Positions 8,985 through 18,412 of a stretch of DNA of 64,000 bases are shown piece after piece. The notes under the pieces are model-generated. The model was given only the letters and a program-made list of their open reading frames with translations, searched no databases and was not told where the DNA came from. Both the position numbers and the translations under genes were made by a program. The DNA is from Aerococcus viridans (GTDB taxonomy: Bacteria; Bacillota; Bacilli; Lactobacillales; Aerococcaceae), in assembly GCF_001543285.1 (NCBI RefSeq), contig NZ_CP014164.1, forward strand, positions 1,488,001 to 1,552,000, written 5' to 3'. The number at the start of each line of letters is the position of its first letter. The first letter of the stretch is position 1.

Positions 8985-9205
8985 CGTCTAAAAATGCCCG
9001 TTCTCTTTCACTGCCTATCTAAAAAGTTACCATCACCGCTTATCTGGGTGTCAAAGTGATCAACCAGAATCACTATCTGAAAATTAACCGTCACTACCGA
9101 TCTGAAAAGTTACCATCACAGCACATCCAGGTGTTACCCTCACAACCGATCTCGATGTCAAACTTATCTGGGTGTCAAACTAATCATGTATATCAACCAG
9201 TCTCA
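8985..9205 (-). repeat. Cluster of imperfect 22-33-bp repeats, probable transposase-binding end of a lost IS
   Basis: On the minus strand at least seven units start with AGAT(A/C)GG or similar, then a GTGA-GGTAACTTTTC-like core. Two copies of GACACCCAGATAAG occur, read from about 9052 and 9176. IS21-type and related elements carry such multiple terminal repeats. No transposase gene adjoins it. The short frames over it are repeat artefacts. Confidence 0.55.
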
Positions 9206-9655
9206 CATCTTCACCCCGTATACCACCTTTATTACTTCTAACGCCTCATATAAGATTCCCAAAATTTACTTATGCGGAGGAAAAGTTTCTTGGGGACTCA
9301 AGTTTACCACCACTAAACAAAACCACTGAGTTACAGCCACTAATGCCAAGAGTAGCCAGGTACGTTTCCGGAAGTTCAGCAATCACCTGTTGCTACAACA
9401 CTTGAAAACACTGGATTGTTAAGCGAGGTTTTCGCTGAGCTGCCATTTCGGTATGTGGCTCATTTTCTCCTAACTACGTTTTCTAATTTTATCAAAGGCT
9501 TTTGAATCTTTCAAAATTTTGTAGCCTACCTTTACATCTTTAAAATAAAGGCGGATTTTATAATGAACTTAGCCATTTAAAATAAAAAAAACGCCACGTG
9601 AATTCCATGTTATATTGAAGTTACCACAACTCTCAATAGACAAGGATGAATTCAC
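9206..9655. other. Remnant region between the repeat cluster and IS30
   Basis: No intact gene is visible. A minus-strand frame entering from the IS30 side reads VHYKIRLYFKDVKVGYKILK and ends in KIRKRS plus a stop at 9474-9476. This looks like the last 33 or so residues of a gene cut by the IS30 insertion. An AGGAGA site and a 14-codon frame follow it. The rest shows nothing recognisable. Confidence 0.35.
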
Positions 9656-10845
9656 ATGACGCAAACCCATGATAACACAGTTTCACGCAAGGGAAAACAT
9701 CTTTCCTACTCAGAATGTTGCCAAATCGCTATCCTGAAAAAGGAAGGCTATTCCAACCGTCAGGTTGCCAAAGTGCTGGGACGTGTTCCGCAAACCATAA
9801 ACAATGAGATTGATCACGGAACCATCACCCAGTTAAAACGCCAAACGCAAAATGGAAACGTGTATGACACCTACTATTCTGTTTATGACGCTGATGCAGG
9901 ACAGGCCTTCTATGAAAAGCAACGACTGAACTGTGGCAGACGCCCCAAATGGGCGAACACAAATGCCTTCATTGATTGGGCAGATGACAAAATGTTAAAT
10001 GAAAAATGGTCGCCGGACGTCGTGGTCGGATTTGCCAGAAAACACGAGCTGTTCGATTGTGCCATCATTCCTGGAACAACCGCTCTTTATCAATGGATTG
10101 ACCGCGGAATCATGCGAACAAAGAACATGGACTTGCTTGAAAAACTGTCCCGTAAAATCAAAGCGGTCCGCCCAGGACACCGTCCCAACAAGCGTGTTCT
10201 CGGGACGTCAATTGAAGAACGCCCTAAAGAAGTTGAAACACGGGAAACGTTCGGTCATTGGGAAATCGACACGGTAGTGGGAAACAAGACCAAGTCGGAT
10301 GCCGTGCTGCTAACGCTGGCTGAACGGCAGACACGCTTTGAAGTCATCCTAAAGTTGAACGGGAAGGACACCTAATCGGTGGACCAAGCGGTTCAACAGC
10401 TAAGAGAACGGGCTGGCGCTAACTTCGATCAATTATTTAAGACCGTGACCTCCGACAATGGCTCGGAGTTTTCGGGGCTACACGATGCTCTGCAAGATGT
10501 AGCTGACGTCTATTTCAGCCACCCCTATGCTTCTTGGGAGCGTGGGACGAGCGAAAATCAGCATAAATTAATTCGCCGTTTCGTCCCCAAGGGAAGCCCG
10601 ATTAGTGAGGTGAGCGAGAACCAGATTTTGCGGATCCAGCGTTGGATGAACGATTACCCGCGGAAAATTTTGGGTTATGCAACACCACATGACACATTTG
10701 TTCAAGCATTCAAGCAAGAACGATTGGGGGCTTGACCTATCATTACTTGACCTCGGCATGGCTTCATGTCTGGAAAGGTGGCCTGAGGCCAGACTGGTCG
10801 GAAGACTACCATCCCTCAGTTCATTATCAGAGGGTCACTGATTTA
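9555..10845 (+). mobile_element. IS30-family element (approximate ends)
   Basis: A single IS30-type transposase frame is flanked by imperfect inverted sequences. Each end contains ATAATGAACT(T/G)AG: near 9558-9575 on the plus strand, and near 10820-10840 read on the minus strand. The ends are only approximate and no target duplication was matched. The insertion lies just downstream of pseI. Confidence 0.55.
9656..10735 (+). pseudogene. IS30-family transposase with an internal stop
   Basis: The frame opens at ATG 9656 with an IS30 HTH region (YSECCQIAILKKEGYSNRQV and RVPQTINNEI). A TAA at 10373-10375 interrupts it after LKLNGKDT, and the same frame continues to 10735. Catalytic residues are visible on both sides of the stop: D in FGHWEIDTVVG, D in VTSDNGSEF and E in RGTSENQHKLI. 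One nonsense change therefore inactivates an otherwise complete 359-residue protein. Readthrough or a base-call error would restore it. Confidence 0.85.
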
Positions 10846-10946
10846 GAATAACAAGGCAGTTACGGTACCAAACAAATGAGTTACCTGTACTGGCTAACTT
10901 AAACTTGAAATTTACGATCAATTTTTTAATTTCTATTTGATACATT

Positions 10947-11993
10947 TTACTTAATAATATCCCAGCTTAATGGTGTTCCTCGTTCTATATCAGTAGCTGC
11001 TTTCCGATTTATTATTTCATTATAGTGCTTTGGAGGCAAACCATTACCAGGTCTTATAGATTTCACATTATCTTCTGTAAATTTATCTCCAGCTTTTATA
11101 TCTTTTACGACGAAAAGTGATCTTCCCAATAATCTATTATTTTTTTTCTTCTCACTCATGGTATAATCAACTTTTCCTAAAGCCTTTTCAGCATCTCTTA
11201 CTGAGTCCACCATTTCCTTAAACTGTTGTGGCTCTAGAGAAAAGGAAGAGTCAGGTCCACCAACAGACCTATCTAATATAAAATGTTTCTCAATTACATT
11301 AGCCCCTAATGCAATTGACAAAACAGGAACAGTAATACCTAACGTATGATCTGAAAGACCAACTTCAACTCCAAACGTTTCTTTCATATTTGGTATTGTA
11401 TTCAAATTTGCATCTTCAATCTTTGCCGGATATGAAGATGTACACTTAAGTAAAATAATTTGATCATTTCCTACACGATTACACGCTTCAACAGCCTCCT
11501 GAATATCGTTCAATGAAGCAACTCCAGTTGAAATAATCATAGGTTTACCTTTAGAAGCTGTATATTCAATTAATGGTATATCCATTATCTCATATGAAGC
11601 AATTTTATAAGCGGGCACATTTATACTTTCTAAAAAATCAACTGCTGACTTATCAAATGGTGAGGAGAAAAATATTAAACCGATGCTATTTGCATATTCC
11701 TTTAATTCTTTCTGCCACTCCCAAGGCATATGCGCTTCTTCGTATAAATCATATAAAGTTCTTCCATCCCAGATAGTTCCACCTTTGACTGTGAAATAAT
11801 CATTATCGCAATCTAATGTAATTGTGTCTGGTGTAAAGGTTTGTATTTTTATTGCATCTGCTCCAACTTCTTTTGCAGCTAAAATTGTTTTCTTGGCAAT
11901 ATTTATATCGTTCCCATGGTTTGCAGAAAGCTCTGCAATTATAAAAGTTCTCTCTTTATTGCCAATAGTATGTGAATCAATCTTAATCTTCAT
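10947..11993 (-). CDS. pseI: Pseudaminic acid synthase-type NeuB enzyme
   Basis: This enzyme condenses phosphoenolpyruvate with a 2,4-diacetamido hexose to give a C9 nonulosonic acid. The NeuB TIM-barrel blocks are present: FIIAELSANHGND, then KIQTFTPDTITLD, then IISTGVASLNDIQEAV, then GLSDHTLG. A C-terminal SAF domain starts near NRLLGRSLFVVKDI. The stretch TLYDLYEEAHMPWEWQKEL is characteristic of PseI rather than sialate or legionaminate synthases. The start at 11993 has a GGAGG site inside the end of the upstream ATP-grasp gene, which it overlaps by 11 bases. It is the last surviving gene of locus A; IS30 follows. Confidence 0.85.
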   Translation of the reverse strand: MKIKIDSHTIGNKERTFIIAELSANHGNDINIAKKTILAAKEVGADAIKIQTFTPDTITLDCDNDYFTVKGGTIWDGRTLYDLYEEAHMPWEWQKELKEYANSIGLIFFSSPFDKSAVDFLESINVPAYKIASYEIMDIPLIEYTASKGKPMIISTGVASLNDIQEAVEACNRVGNDQIILLKCTSSYPAKIEDANLNTIPNMKETFGVEVGLSDHTLGITVPVLSIALGANVIEKHFILDRSVGGPDSSFSLEPQQFKEMVDSVRDAEKALGKVDYTMSEKKKNNRLLGRSLFVVKDIKAGDKFTEDNVKSIRPGNGLPPKHYNEIINRKAATDIERGTPLSWDIIK

Positions 11994-12960
11994 TGATAGG
12001 TTCCTCCATATCAAAATAAACTTCGCTGACAGTTTTAACTCCAATTCCATTGGAATACTTGGGTGTGATTTCTAAACATGAGCCATACATTAAATCAATC
12101 CACCACTTTAGGTCTTTAAATCCAAAATAGTGACGGAATGCCAAAGTGCTAGATAGCCTTGGATTTATCTCAAACGGTAAATACTCACCATCATCATTCT
12201 TTCTAACTTGTATATTAATTGAACCTCTAAGGTTAGTTAGATTAGCGATGTTATTAGCCAATTCATCAATCTTAGGGTCTGATATCCTTCGAACAAATTT
12301 ACTTAAACTCCCATACCCTAATTCTCTCTGAAAGGCAATATTATAAACATTTTCTCCATCTGAAAAAACACCTATTGTAAATTCTTGCCTATTGTCTCCT
12401 ATTATTTCTTGAATAATACTGTTGGGGTGTTTCTTTTTGTAGTAAATAAAATCATCAGCATCTTCAATTTTTACTACTCCTTTACTACCTTGAGTAAACT
12501 TTTCTTTCAATAAAAAAGGGTAGTTTAATTGACTAGAAAATTCTTTTATATCATAAGTCTTTGGATGTTTAATTCCTTTGGCTTTAAAGAAATCAATAGT
12601 TTGCAGCTTATCCAAAAATGTATTTATAATCTCATTATGATTAATTAAAACTTTCACCTCATCGCCCAGAATAGATTTGTTTTCGCTTAATGTTTTAATT
12701 TCAATTTCCGAGCTTGGGATAATTAAGTCTATGTCATGACTATTGCAGATGTCTTTTATAAAACTTAAGTATTGTTCTTTATTATTCGCTCTAGGAGCAA
12801 TATAAAATGAATCTACATCTAGTTTATTTGCAGGATACTCGTTGATATCACACCCCACGAGTATTTTATGATACTCTATCTCATTTAAGATTTTTACAAT
12901 TCCAATGCCTATATCTCCACCTATTCCAGTAACTAAAATATTTATCTTTTTATTTTCCAT
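11983..12960 (-). CDS. ATP-grasp (carbamoyl-phosphate-synthase-like) enzyme in the nonulosonate cluster
   Basis: The 325-residue protein has an N-terminal Rossmann-like pre-ATP-grasp domain (NILVTGIGGDIGIGIVKIL). The ATP-grasp core follows: FLLKEKFTQGSKGVVKI, then IIQEIIGDNRQEFTIGV, then LPFEINPRLSSTLAFRHYFG. ATP-grasp enzymes ligate a carboxylate to an amine or similar nucleophile through an acyl-phosphate. Its position between a phosphoesterase and pseI suggests that it tailors the nonulosonic acid or its precursor, for example with an amino acid. That is inference from context. It overlaps pseI by 11 bases and the phosphoesterase gene by 11. Confidence 0.75.
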   Translation of the reverse strand: MENKKINILVTGIGGDIGIGIVKILNEIEYHKILVGCDINEYPANKLDVDSFYIAPRANNKEQYLSFIKDICNSHDIDLIIPSSEIEIKTLSENKSILGDEVKVLINHNEIINTFLDKLQTIDFFKAKGIKHPKTYDIKEFSSQLNYPFLLKEKFTQGSKGVVKIEDADDFIYYKKKHPNSIIQEIIGDNRQEFTIGVFSDGENVYNIAFQRELGYGSLSKFVRRISDPKIDELANNIANLTNLRGSINIQVRKNDDGEYLPFEINPRLSSTLAFRHYFGFKDLKWWIDLMYGSCLEITPKYSNGIGVKTVSEVYFDMEEPINED

Positions 12961-13654
12961 CTAATGGCCTCCTTAGTACATTGGAAAGATAACTTGGTTC
13001 TCCACCAACACGCTGTATATCTTCTAGTAATTGATTAATATCATACTCGACACTAACAAATTCAAACAATTTTGTACTCGTATCAAAAACTACAAACGAG
13101 GGGAACCCTCCATCCCTAGGTTGTCCAATTGATCCTGGGTTAATTATTTCACATTTCCCCTGCCTAATTTTCATAGGATAGTGGGTATGTCCTTGAAAAA
13201 CATAATCAAAGTCAATCTCAGAATATCTATCAAAATCTGAATTTGGATAAATATATTCATCTATAGGATCCCAAGGACTACCATGAATGATTTTTATTTT
13301 CAAATCATCTATCAGAATATCCTTTACCTCTGGTAAACTTCTTAAAAACTCTATATTCTCTTTCGTTATTGAACTTGAAAATTTTTCTATAGAACTACCG
13401 TATTTTTCAAAATATGATTTGGCAGCTTTTTTCTTATCAATTATATCAATAAACATTTGATCATGATTTCCTAAAACGCAATAAATGTTTTTCATATTCC
13501 GAAGGGTATCAATGACTTCATTATGATAATAATAATAACCTACAGCATCACCACAAAATATATGAACATCAATTCCTATTTCATCCATTTTGATTAAAGC
13601 TTCTTCCAATGCATATTTATTGCCGTGGATGTCCGAAAAAATTGCTATTCTCAT
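12950..13654 (-). CDS. Calcineurin-like metallophosphoesterase (YfcE type)
   Basis: All metal-binding blocks of the YfcE/MJ0936 group are present: FSDIHGNKYAL, CGDAVGYYYYHNEV, LGNHDQM, IHGSPWDP and FQGHTHYPM. The fold binds two divalent metals and hydrolyses phosphate mono- or diesters. It ends inside the ATP-grasp gene and its start overlaps the SDR stop codon. It is thus translationally coupled within the nonulosonate gene set. It may remove a phosphate from a sugar intermediate; the substrate is not visible in the sequence. ATG at 13654 is preferred over an upstream TTG. Confidence 0.8.
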   Translation of the reverse strand: MRIAIFSDIHGNKYALEEALIKMDEIGIDVHIFCGDAVGYYYYHNEVIDTLRNMKNIYCVLGNHDQMFIDIIDKKKAAKSYFEKYGSSIEKFSSSITKENIEFLRSLPEVKDILIDDLKIKIIHGSPWDPIDEYIYPNSDFDRYSEIDFDYVFQGHTHYPMKIRQGKCEIINPGSIGQPRDGGFPSFVVFDTSTKLFEFVSVEYDINQLLEDIQRVGGEPSYLSNVLRRPLDGK

Positions 13655-13658
13655 ATAA

Positions 13659-14429
13659 TCACTTACTTTCAAAAAAAGTATCGAGTTTCATAAAGTTACT
13701 ATTGACATTCCAATCATCAATAAAATTTTCTTTTATTACTTTAGCAACCGAATCCACACTACGCAATTTATGTTCTCTGTATAAATTAACAAAATCATTT
13801 TTTTTACTAAATCCTTTTGATTCTGAATTTCTTATTGATTCTTGCATTCCTGTATCCATAACTCCAGGATCAATTGATAGAATTTTTACGGCTGAGTCTT
13901 TATTGTTCTCTGATAGTGAAACTTCGAGATACATTTGAATTGCTGCTTTAGAAGTACAGTACAAAGCCCAACTATCAATTGGCTGATTATATGCTCCCGA
14001 AGAAATATTGATGATTTTCAGTTGTCTACTATTTTGATTTGCAAACCTAGTCAACTTGCTAATCATAAGTACCGGTGATAGAACATTTACTGTTAAATTG
14101 CTTTTAATATCAGTTTCTTCTAACAAATCAACTGTTTTAATTGGATGAATGGTACCAGCGTTATTAATAAGCGTTATTTTAAAATCATCTTTAAGGTTGA
14201 ATTGTAGGATTATATTATTCATCAAATCATCTACATTTTCATAGTTATTCAAATCAAATGGATATGCTAATATCTTTTGGTGATGTTTTTTATTCAACTC
14301 AGCTTTTATTTCATTTAGTTTAAATTGATCTCTAGCTATTAATATTAGCACTCTATCTTTATCAATTACTGTTCTTGCCAATGATCTTCCTAAACCTTTC
14401 CTTGCTCCAGTAATTATTACATACTCCAT
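13659..14429 (-). CDS. Short-chain dehydrogenase/reductase in the nonulosonate cluster
   Basis: This is a classical 256-residue SDR. The cofactor loop is TGARKGLGRSL, the NAG motif lies in ITLINNAGTIHP, the catalytic serine in IINISSGAY and the YxxxK pair in ALYCTSKAAIQ. The basic residues in and after the loop (ARK, R at position 33) suggest NADP(H). It sits 4 bases downstream of pseG and overlaps the phosphoesterase gene. Reductases of this type can convert one nonulosonate or amino-hexose stereoisomer into another. Whether this one modifies the sugar is inference. Confidence 0.8.
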   Translation of the reverse strand: MEYVIITGARKGLGRSLARTVIDKDRVLILIARDQFKLNEIKAELNKKHHQKILAYPFDLNNYENVDDLMNNIILQFNLKDDFKITLINNAGTIHPIKTVDLLEETDIKSNLTVNVLSPVLMISKLTRFANQNSRQLKIINISSGAYNQPIDSWALYCTSKAAIQMYLEVSLSENNKDSAVKILSIDPGVMDTGMQESIRNSESKGFSKKNDFVNLYREHKLRSVDSVAKVIKENFIDDWNVNSNFMKLDTFFESK

Positions 14430-14433
14430 ATAC

Positions 14434-15417
14434 TCACCCCATTAATTCATCTATGATTCTTTGTACACCTTTCCCATCAATAAAGTTCGAATACTTATCG
14501 CTAAGCGATACTCTATATGCTTGTTCCTTTAGAAGCTCAATTTCCTGTATGATTTGTTCTCTTAAGCTATCAGATTCCCAATTTAGTACTTTATGAACAA
14601 GATTATTTTCTAATATTGCGGATACCGTGAACTTTTGATTATCAATAACTTGAATAGGGATAAAAGGTGTACAAGTAGCTATGAGTTCATATATAGTTTG
14701 TCCTGCTGCAGTTATCGCAAAATCAGACTCCAACATTAGTTGCTTAATTTCATCACCAGTTAGATTATTATAAATTTTAACGTTATAAACGCCATTGTTT
14801 GAAATTTCTTCTAATTCGTTAGATGTGGTTCCAATTATTATTCTGAAATTTATATCAGGATACTTTGTGCAAATTTGAGTAGTGATGTCTGGCAACAAAT
14901 TTCTTATGTCTGTTCCACCCATTACAATTAAAGCGTTCTGTATGTTTTTTTCTATATAGTCTCTTTTTACATCTATAAATGGAGGGCGGAGAATAATGTA
15001 ATGAGGACCTAATAAATAAGTGATTGCTTTATCTTTAGGATAAACTATATAACTCGTATCCAAAGCTGGGTTTAAAACTATTCCTTTAGGATAGTTTAAC
15101 CGTCCAACATCATCTATGTACAAAGCTCTTTTAGAAATTTGGGAGATGATCTCGTATATTTCTAAATTAGCTTTATAAGAATCTACGATAACATAATCAC
15201 TTTTAGATATGCATTTGTATAGGTTGTTTTTATCATACCAATTCACAAATGTGAAATTTCTCTTCTTTAACAAACCAATATTATTTTCGTCTCCGTATAT
15301 AACAAGTTCGACGTTAAACCCTCTGCTTGCTACCTCATCGTATAATGAAGTACATCTAGATATATGCCCAAGACCTATATCAGGTCCACCTTCAGTAAAA
15401 ATTTTCACATTCATCAT
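14434..15417 (-). CDS. pseG: PseG-type UDP-sugar hydrolase
   Basis: PseG removes UDP from UDP-2,4-diacetamido-2,4,6-trideoxy-beta-L-altropyranose. The sequence shows its GT-B-like fold. The substrate loop is EGGPDIGLGHISRCTSLYDE, with the catalytic-type histidine in GHISRC. The second domain reads ALIVMGGTDIRNLL and ITAAGQTIYELIATCTPF. The length of about 327 residues leaves no room for the fused acetyltransferase seen in some bacilli. ATG at 15417 or 15414 follows an AGTAGGA site. The gene lies directly after pseF. Confidence 0.85.
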   Translation of the reverse strand: MMNVKIFTEGGPDIGLGHISRCTSLYDEVASRGFNVELVIYGDENNIGLLKKRNFTFVNWYDKNNLYKCISKSDYVIVDSYKANLEIYEIISQISKRALYIDDVGRLNYPKGIVLNPALDTSYIVYPKDKAITYLLGPHYIILRPPFIDVKRDYIEKNIQNALIVMGGTDIRNLLPDITTQICTKYPDINFRIIIGTTSNELEEISNNGVYNVKIYNNLTGDEIKQLMLESDFAITAAGQTIYELIATCTPFIPIQVIDNQKFTVSAILENNLVHKVLNWESDSLREQIIQEIELLKEQAYRVSLSDKYSNFIDGKGVQRIIDELMG

Positions 15418-15429
15418 TATCAATCCTAC

Positions 15430-16164
15430 TTACTTGATTTTTTTCTGTTCAATGTGGGCATTTATATCATACAATTCTGGCATTTTTTCAAACAACTTGA
15501 CAATATCTTTCAAGTAAAAATCATGAGTCCCGTGATATAAATACTTGTAGATTTGTGAAATTACTTCAAAATCATCATCTGTATCTAATGTCCATCTATA
15601 CTTTGAATAATCTGTATTATTTTTATAATAGTAAGTCCTATCAGATGTCTCATAAATGTATGGTGTAACATGTTCTCTCTGGTATTTCTCTTCTGCATGA
15701 TTAAAAGCATATTCTAATATTTTGAAAGAAAACACTTCAGTATCTAGTCCCCTTGGGTATGTTCTATTTAATACATCTGAACCACCATTTGATACAATAT
15801 CTAAATTTCCTGTGTTATAATAATCAATTATTTCATCCAATACCTTAGGATCAATCAAAGGACAATCCGAAGTGATCCGGACTACAACGTCTAAGTTATT
15901 CTCTTTGGCTGCATAATAGTATCTTGATAAAACGTCGTCTTCACTTCCTCTAAAAGATTTTACGCCACATCTTAAAGCCTCTGATTCAATCACTGCATCT
16001 CTTTCATGAGTTGTTGTTGCAATTATTATTTCATCGATTAACTTAGACTGTTTCACTCGCTCAATCACATGTTCTAACACAGTTTTTCCCTGAAGGTTTT
16101 TCATAACCTTTTCGGGTAGTCTAGTTGAGCCCATTCTTGCTTGAATTATTGCGCCTATTTTCAT
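15430..16164 (-). CDS. pseF: SpsF/PseF-like cytidylyltransferase for nonulosonic acid
   Basis: This enzyme activates the nonulosonic acid as CMP-sugar. The nucleotide-binding N-terminus is IGAIIQARMGSTRLPEKVM. Family blocks DEIIIATTTHERDAV, RGSEDDVLSRYYYAAK and RITSDCPLIDPKVL follow, with the metal-binding aspartate in the last. SpsF-type proteins (COG1861) take the PseF role in several Firmicutes. It sits 8 bases after pseC, fitting a continuous operon. Assignment as PseF rather than another CMP-sugar synthetase rests on context. Confidence 0.8.
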   Translation of the reverse strand: MKIGAIIQARMGSTRLPEKVMKNLQGKTVLEHVIERVKQSKLIDEIIIATTTHERDAVIESEALRCGVKSFRGSEDDVLSRYYYAAKENNLDVVVRITSDCPLIDPKVLDEIIDYYNTGNLDIVSNGGSDVLNRTYPRGLDTEVFSFKILEYAFNHAEEKYQREHVTPYIYETSDRTYYYKNNTDYSKYRWTLDTDDDFEVISQIYKYLYHGTHDFYLKDIVKLFEKMPELYDINAHIEQKKIK

Positions 16165-16172
16165 ATTCTTAC

Positions 16173-17363
16173 CTACTTTCGGTAATAATCTATTACTTTT
16201 TTCACTGCTACCACAACATCATTCACATCTTCATTAGACATGCTTGGGAATAGGGGTAAAGTGATCATGTTTTCATACAGTTCTTCTGCATTAGGGCATA
16301 TGCCCTTTGCATAGCCTAAATCTCTATAATAAGGATGAAGATATACTGGAATGTAATGAACATTGACACCAATATTCTCAGCTTGTAAAGCTTCAAAGAT
16401 TTCTTTCCGAGTTGTAGTTAATAACTCAGGCTTAACTTTTATAACGTAAATATGCCAGCCCGAATCTGAAAATTCTGCCTCAGATGGTGTCACTATTTCT
16501 TTTAAATCCTTAAATGCTTCATTATATTGTTCAACAATTTCTCTTCTTCGAGTGATAAAATCATTGATTTTATTCATTTGACTTGTTCCAAGCGCACTTT
16601 GAACATCAGTCAATCGATAATTATAACCAAGGTGTTGTTGTTCATAATACCAAGGACCATGATTTTCATTTAAGATTTCTTGATCTCGCGTGATTCCATG
16701 TGTTCTAAAAATCATCATCTTTTTGTATAAATTCTCACTATTTGTAGTTACAATTCCACCTTCAGCTGTTGTTATAGGTTTTACCGGGTGAAAACTGAAT
16801 TCAACCATATCCGCTTGACTACCAACTTTTCTCCCCTTATATTCGCTACCTAATGCATGTGCAGCATCTTCTATGATAATCAAATCGTGCTTATCTGCAA
16901 TTTCTTTAATTCTGTCCATATCAACAGATTGGCCTGAAAAATCTACTGGAATAATTGCTTTGGTCTTATCTGTGATTTTCTCTTCAATTCTATCTGGATC
17001 AATGTTATATGTCACTGGATCAATATCTGCGAAAACAGGAGTTCCCCCACAGTAAAGTACGGCATTGGCCGAAGCTGCAAACGTCATAGAACTGACTATG
17101 ACTTCATCACCTTCTTTTATTCCAGCCGCAAAACAAGCCATATGAAGAGCAGCAGTACCGTTTGAAACTGCAACAGCATACTTAGCCCCTACATAGTCAG
17201 CTACTTTCTCTTCAAATTCTTTTACAAAAGGACCAGTTGTTAAATAATCACCTTTTAACACATCTACAACTGCTTGTATGTCTGATTCATCTACAGTTTG
17301 TTTACCGTATGACAAATAAGTATCTCTTATCGGTTTACCGCCTAATATAGCAGGTTTATCCAT
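16173..17363 (-). CDS. pseC: PseC-type UDP-4-keto-sugar aminotransferase
   Basis: This PLP-dependent DegT/DnrJ/EryC1 enzyme transaminates the 4-keto-L-altrose intermediate with glutamate. Cofactor residues are visible in AVSNGTAALHMACFAAG, in IIEDAAHALGSEYKG and in the Schiff-base lysine block EFSFHPVKPITTAEGG. The 396-residue length is normal. The opening MDKPAILGGKPIRDTYLSYG is typical of PseC. It is 15 bases downstream of pseB, and the next gene pseF begins 8 bases later. Confidence 0.9.
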   Translation of the reverse strand: MDKPAILGGKPIRDTYLSYGKQTVDESDIQAVVDVLKGDYLTTGPFVKEFEEKVADYVGAKYAVAVSNGTAALHMACFAAGIKEGDEVIVSSMTFAASANAVLYCGGTPVFADIDPVTYNIDPDRIEEKITDKTKAIIPVDFSGQSVDMDRIKEIADKHDLIIIEDAAHALGSEYKGRKVGSQADMVEFSFHPVKPITTAEGGIVTTNSENLYKKMMIFRTHGITRDQEILNENHGPWYYEQQHLGYNYRLTDVQSALGTSQMNKINDFITRRREIVEQYNEAFKDLKEIVTPSEAEFSDSGWHIYVIKVKPELLTTTRKEIFEALQAENIGVNVHYIPVYLHPYYRDLGYAKGICPNAEELYENMITLPLFPSMSNEDVNDVVVAVKKVIDYYRK

Positions 17364-17378
17364 AATGATTCCTCCTAA

Positions 17379-18383
17379 CTATAGTCCCAACTCTTCAATT
17401 TTCTTTCTTAGTGTCTCTGTATCTATCCATTCAGTGTTTGTACCAGAGTTATACTCCCAGCCTTCTTCAATTAAAGTGCCGCCTTCTTTAAAGTAATAAT
17501 CTTTTGACCACCAAATGTAATTAGGATAAATGATGTAATGATCCCCATAATCATAGGTACCTCTTGAATCATCGCTAGTAATCATAACTTCATGAAGTTT
17601 TTCGCCTTCTCTGATTCCAACAACATTAATCTTACCACCAGGATTCATAGCTTCTGCAATATCAGTAATCGTGTATGATGGATTTTTAAATACATATGTT
17701 TCTCCACCTTTTGATTCTTCTAATGCTTTTACAACTAGATCTACTGCATCATCAAGAGTCATCCAGAATCTCGTCATTCTTGTATCTGTTATTGGAAGTT
17801 CCGTGGTACCGTTATTAAGTAACTCTCTAAAGAAAGGAATTACCGATCCTCTGCTTCCAGAAACATTTCCATACCGAACTACTGCGAATACTGTTCCTTC
17901 ATCTCCACGATAAGAATTTGCTGAAACAAATAATTTGTCTGAAACTAGCTTTGTGCCACCATAAAGGTTAATTGGATTAACCGCTTTATCTGTAGAGAGA
18001 GCAATAACTTTTTTGACACCACAATCAATTGCTGCATCAACAATATTCTGAGCTCCATGAATATTTGTCTTAATAGCTTCAAAAGGATTGTATTCACATG
18101 CGGGCACTTGCTTCATTGCAGCAGCATGAATAATATAATCTACCCCTTTGAAGGCCCTGTATAATCTATCTTTATCGCGAACATCACCAATAAAGAATCT
18201 TAATTTTGAGATCTTGTCCGGAAATTTATTACTAAAATCCTTTCTCATGATGTCTTGTTTAAACTCATCTCGTGAATAGATAATAATTTTTTTAGGGTCA
18301 AAGTTTTTAAGAACCATTTCAGTAAACTGCTTTCCAAATGAACCTGTTCCACCTGTAATTAAAATTGATTTGTTATTAAGCAT
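17379..18383 (-). CDS. pseB: UDP-GlcNAc 4,6-dehydratase (inverting), first step of pseudaminate synthesis
   Basis: An extended SDR of 334 residues with the NAD loop ILITGGTGSFGKQFTEM. PseB-specific blocks are IIHAAAMKQVPACEYNPFEAI and VIALSTDKAVNPINLYGGTK, which includes the modified active-site pattern of inverting dehydratases. It converts UDP-GlcNAc to the 4-keto-6-deoxy-L-arabino sugar used by PseC. Gene order pseB-C-F-G is contiguous and leftward. The upstream neighbour is a flippase gene, so this cluster forms the distal part of locus A. Confidence 0.9.
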   Translation of the reverse strand: MLNNKSILITGGTGSFGKQFTEMVLKNFDPKKIIIYSRDEFKQDIMRKDFSNKFPDKISKLRFFIGDVRDKDRLYRAFKGVDYIIHAAAMKQVPACEYNPFEAIKTNIHGAQNIVDAAIDCGVKKVIALSTDKAVNPINLYGGTKLVSDKLFVSANSYRGDEGTVFAVVRYGNVSGSRGSVIPFFRELLNNGTTELPITDTRMTRFWMTLDDAVDLVVKALEESKGGETYVFKNPSYTITDIAEAMNPGGKINVVGIREGEKLHEVMITSDDSRGTYDYGDHYIIYPNYIWWSKDYYFKEGGTLIEEGWEYNSGTNTEWIDTETLRKKIEELGL

Positions 18384-18412
18384 TTTATTTCTCCTTTTCT
18401 CTCAATTGAAGT

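Noticed and set aside
9056-9241. 61-codon plus-strand frame
   Set aside because: It is built from the imperfect repeats of the 8985-9205 array and has no ribosome site.
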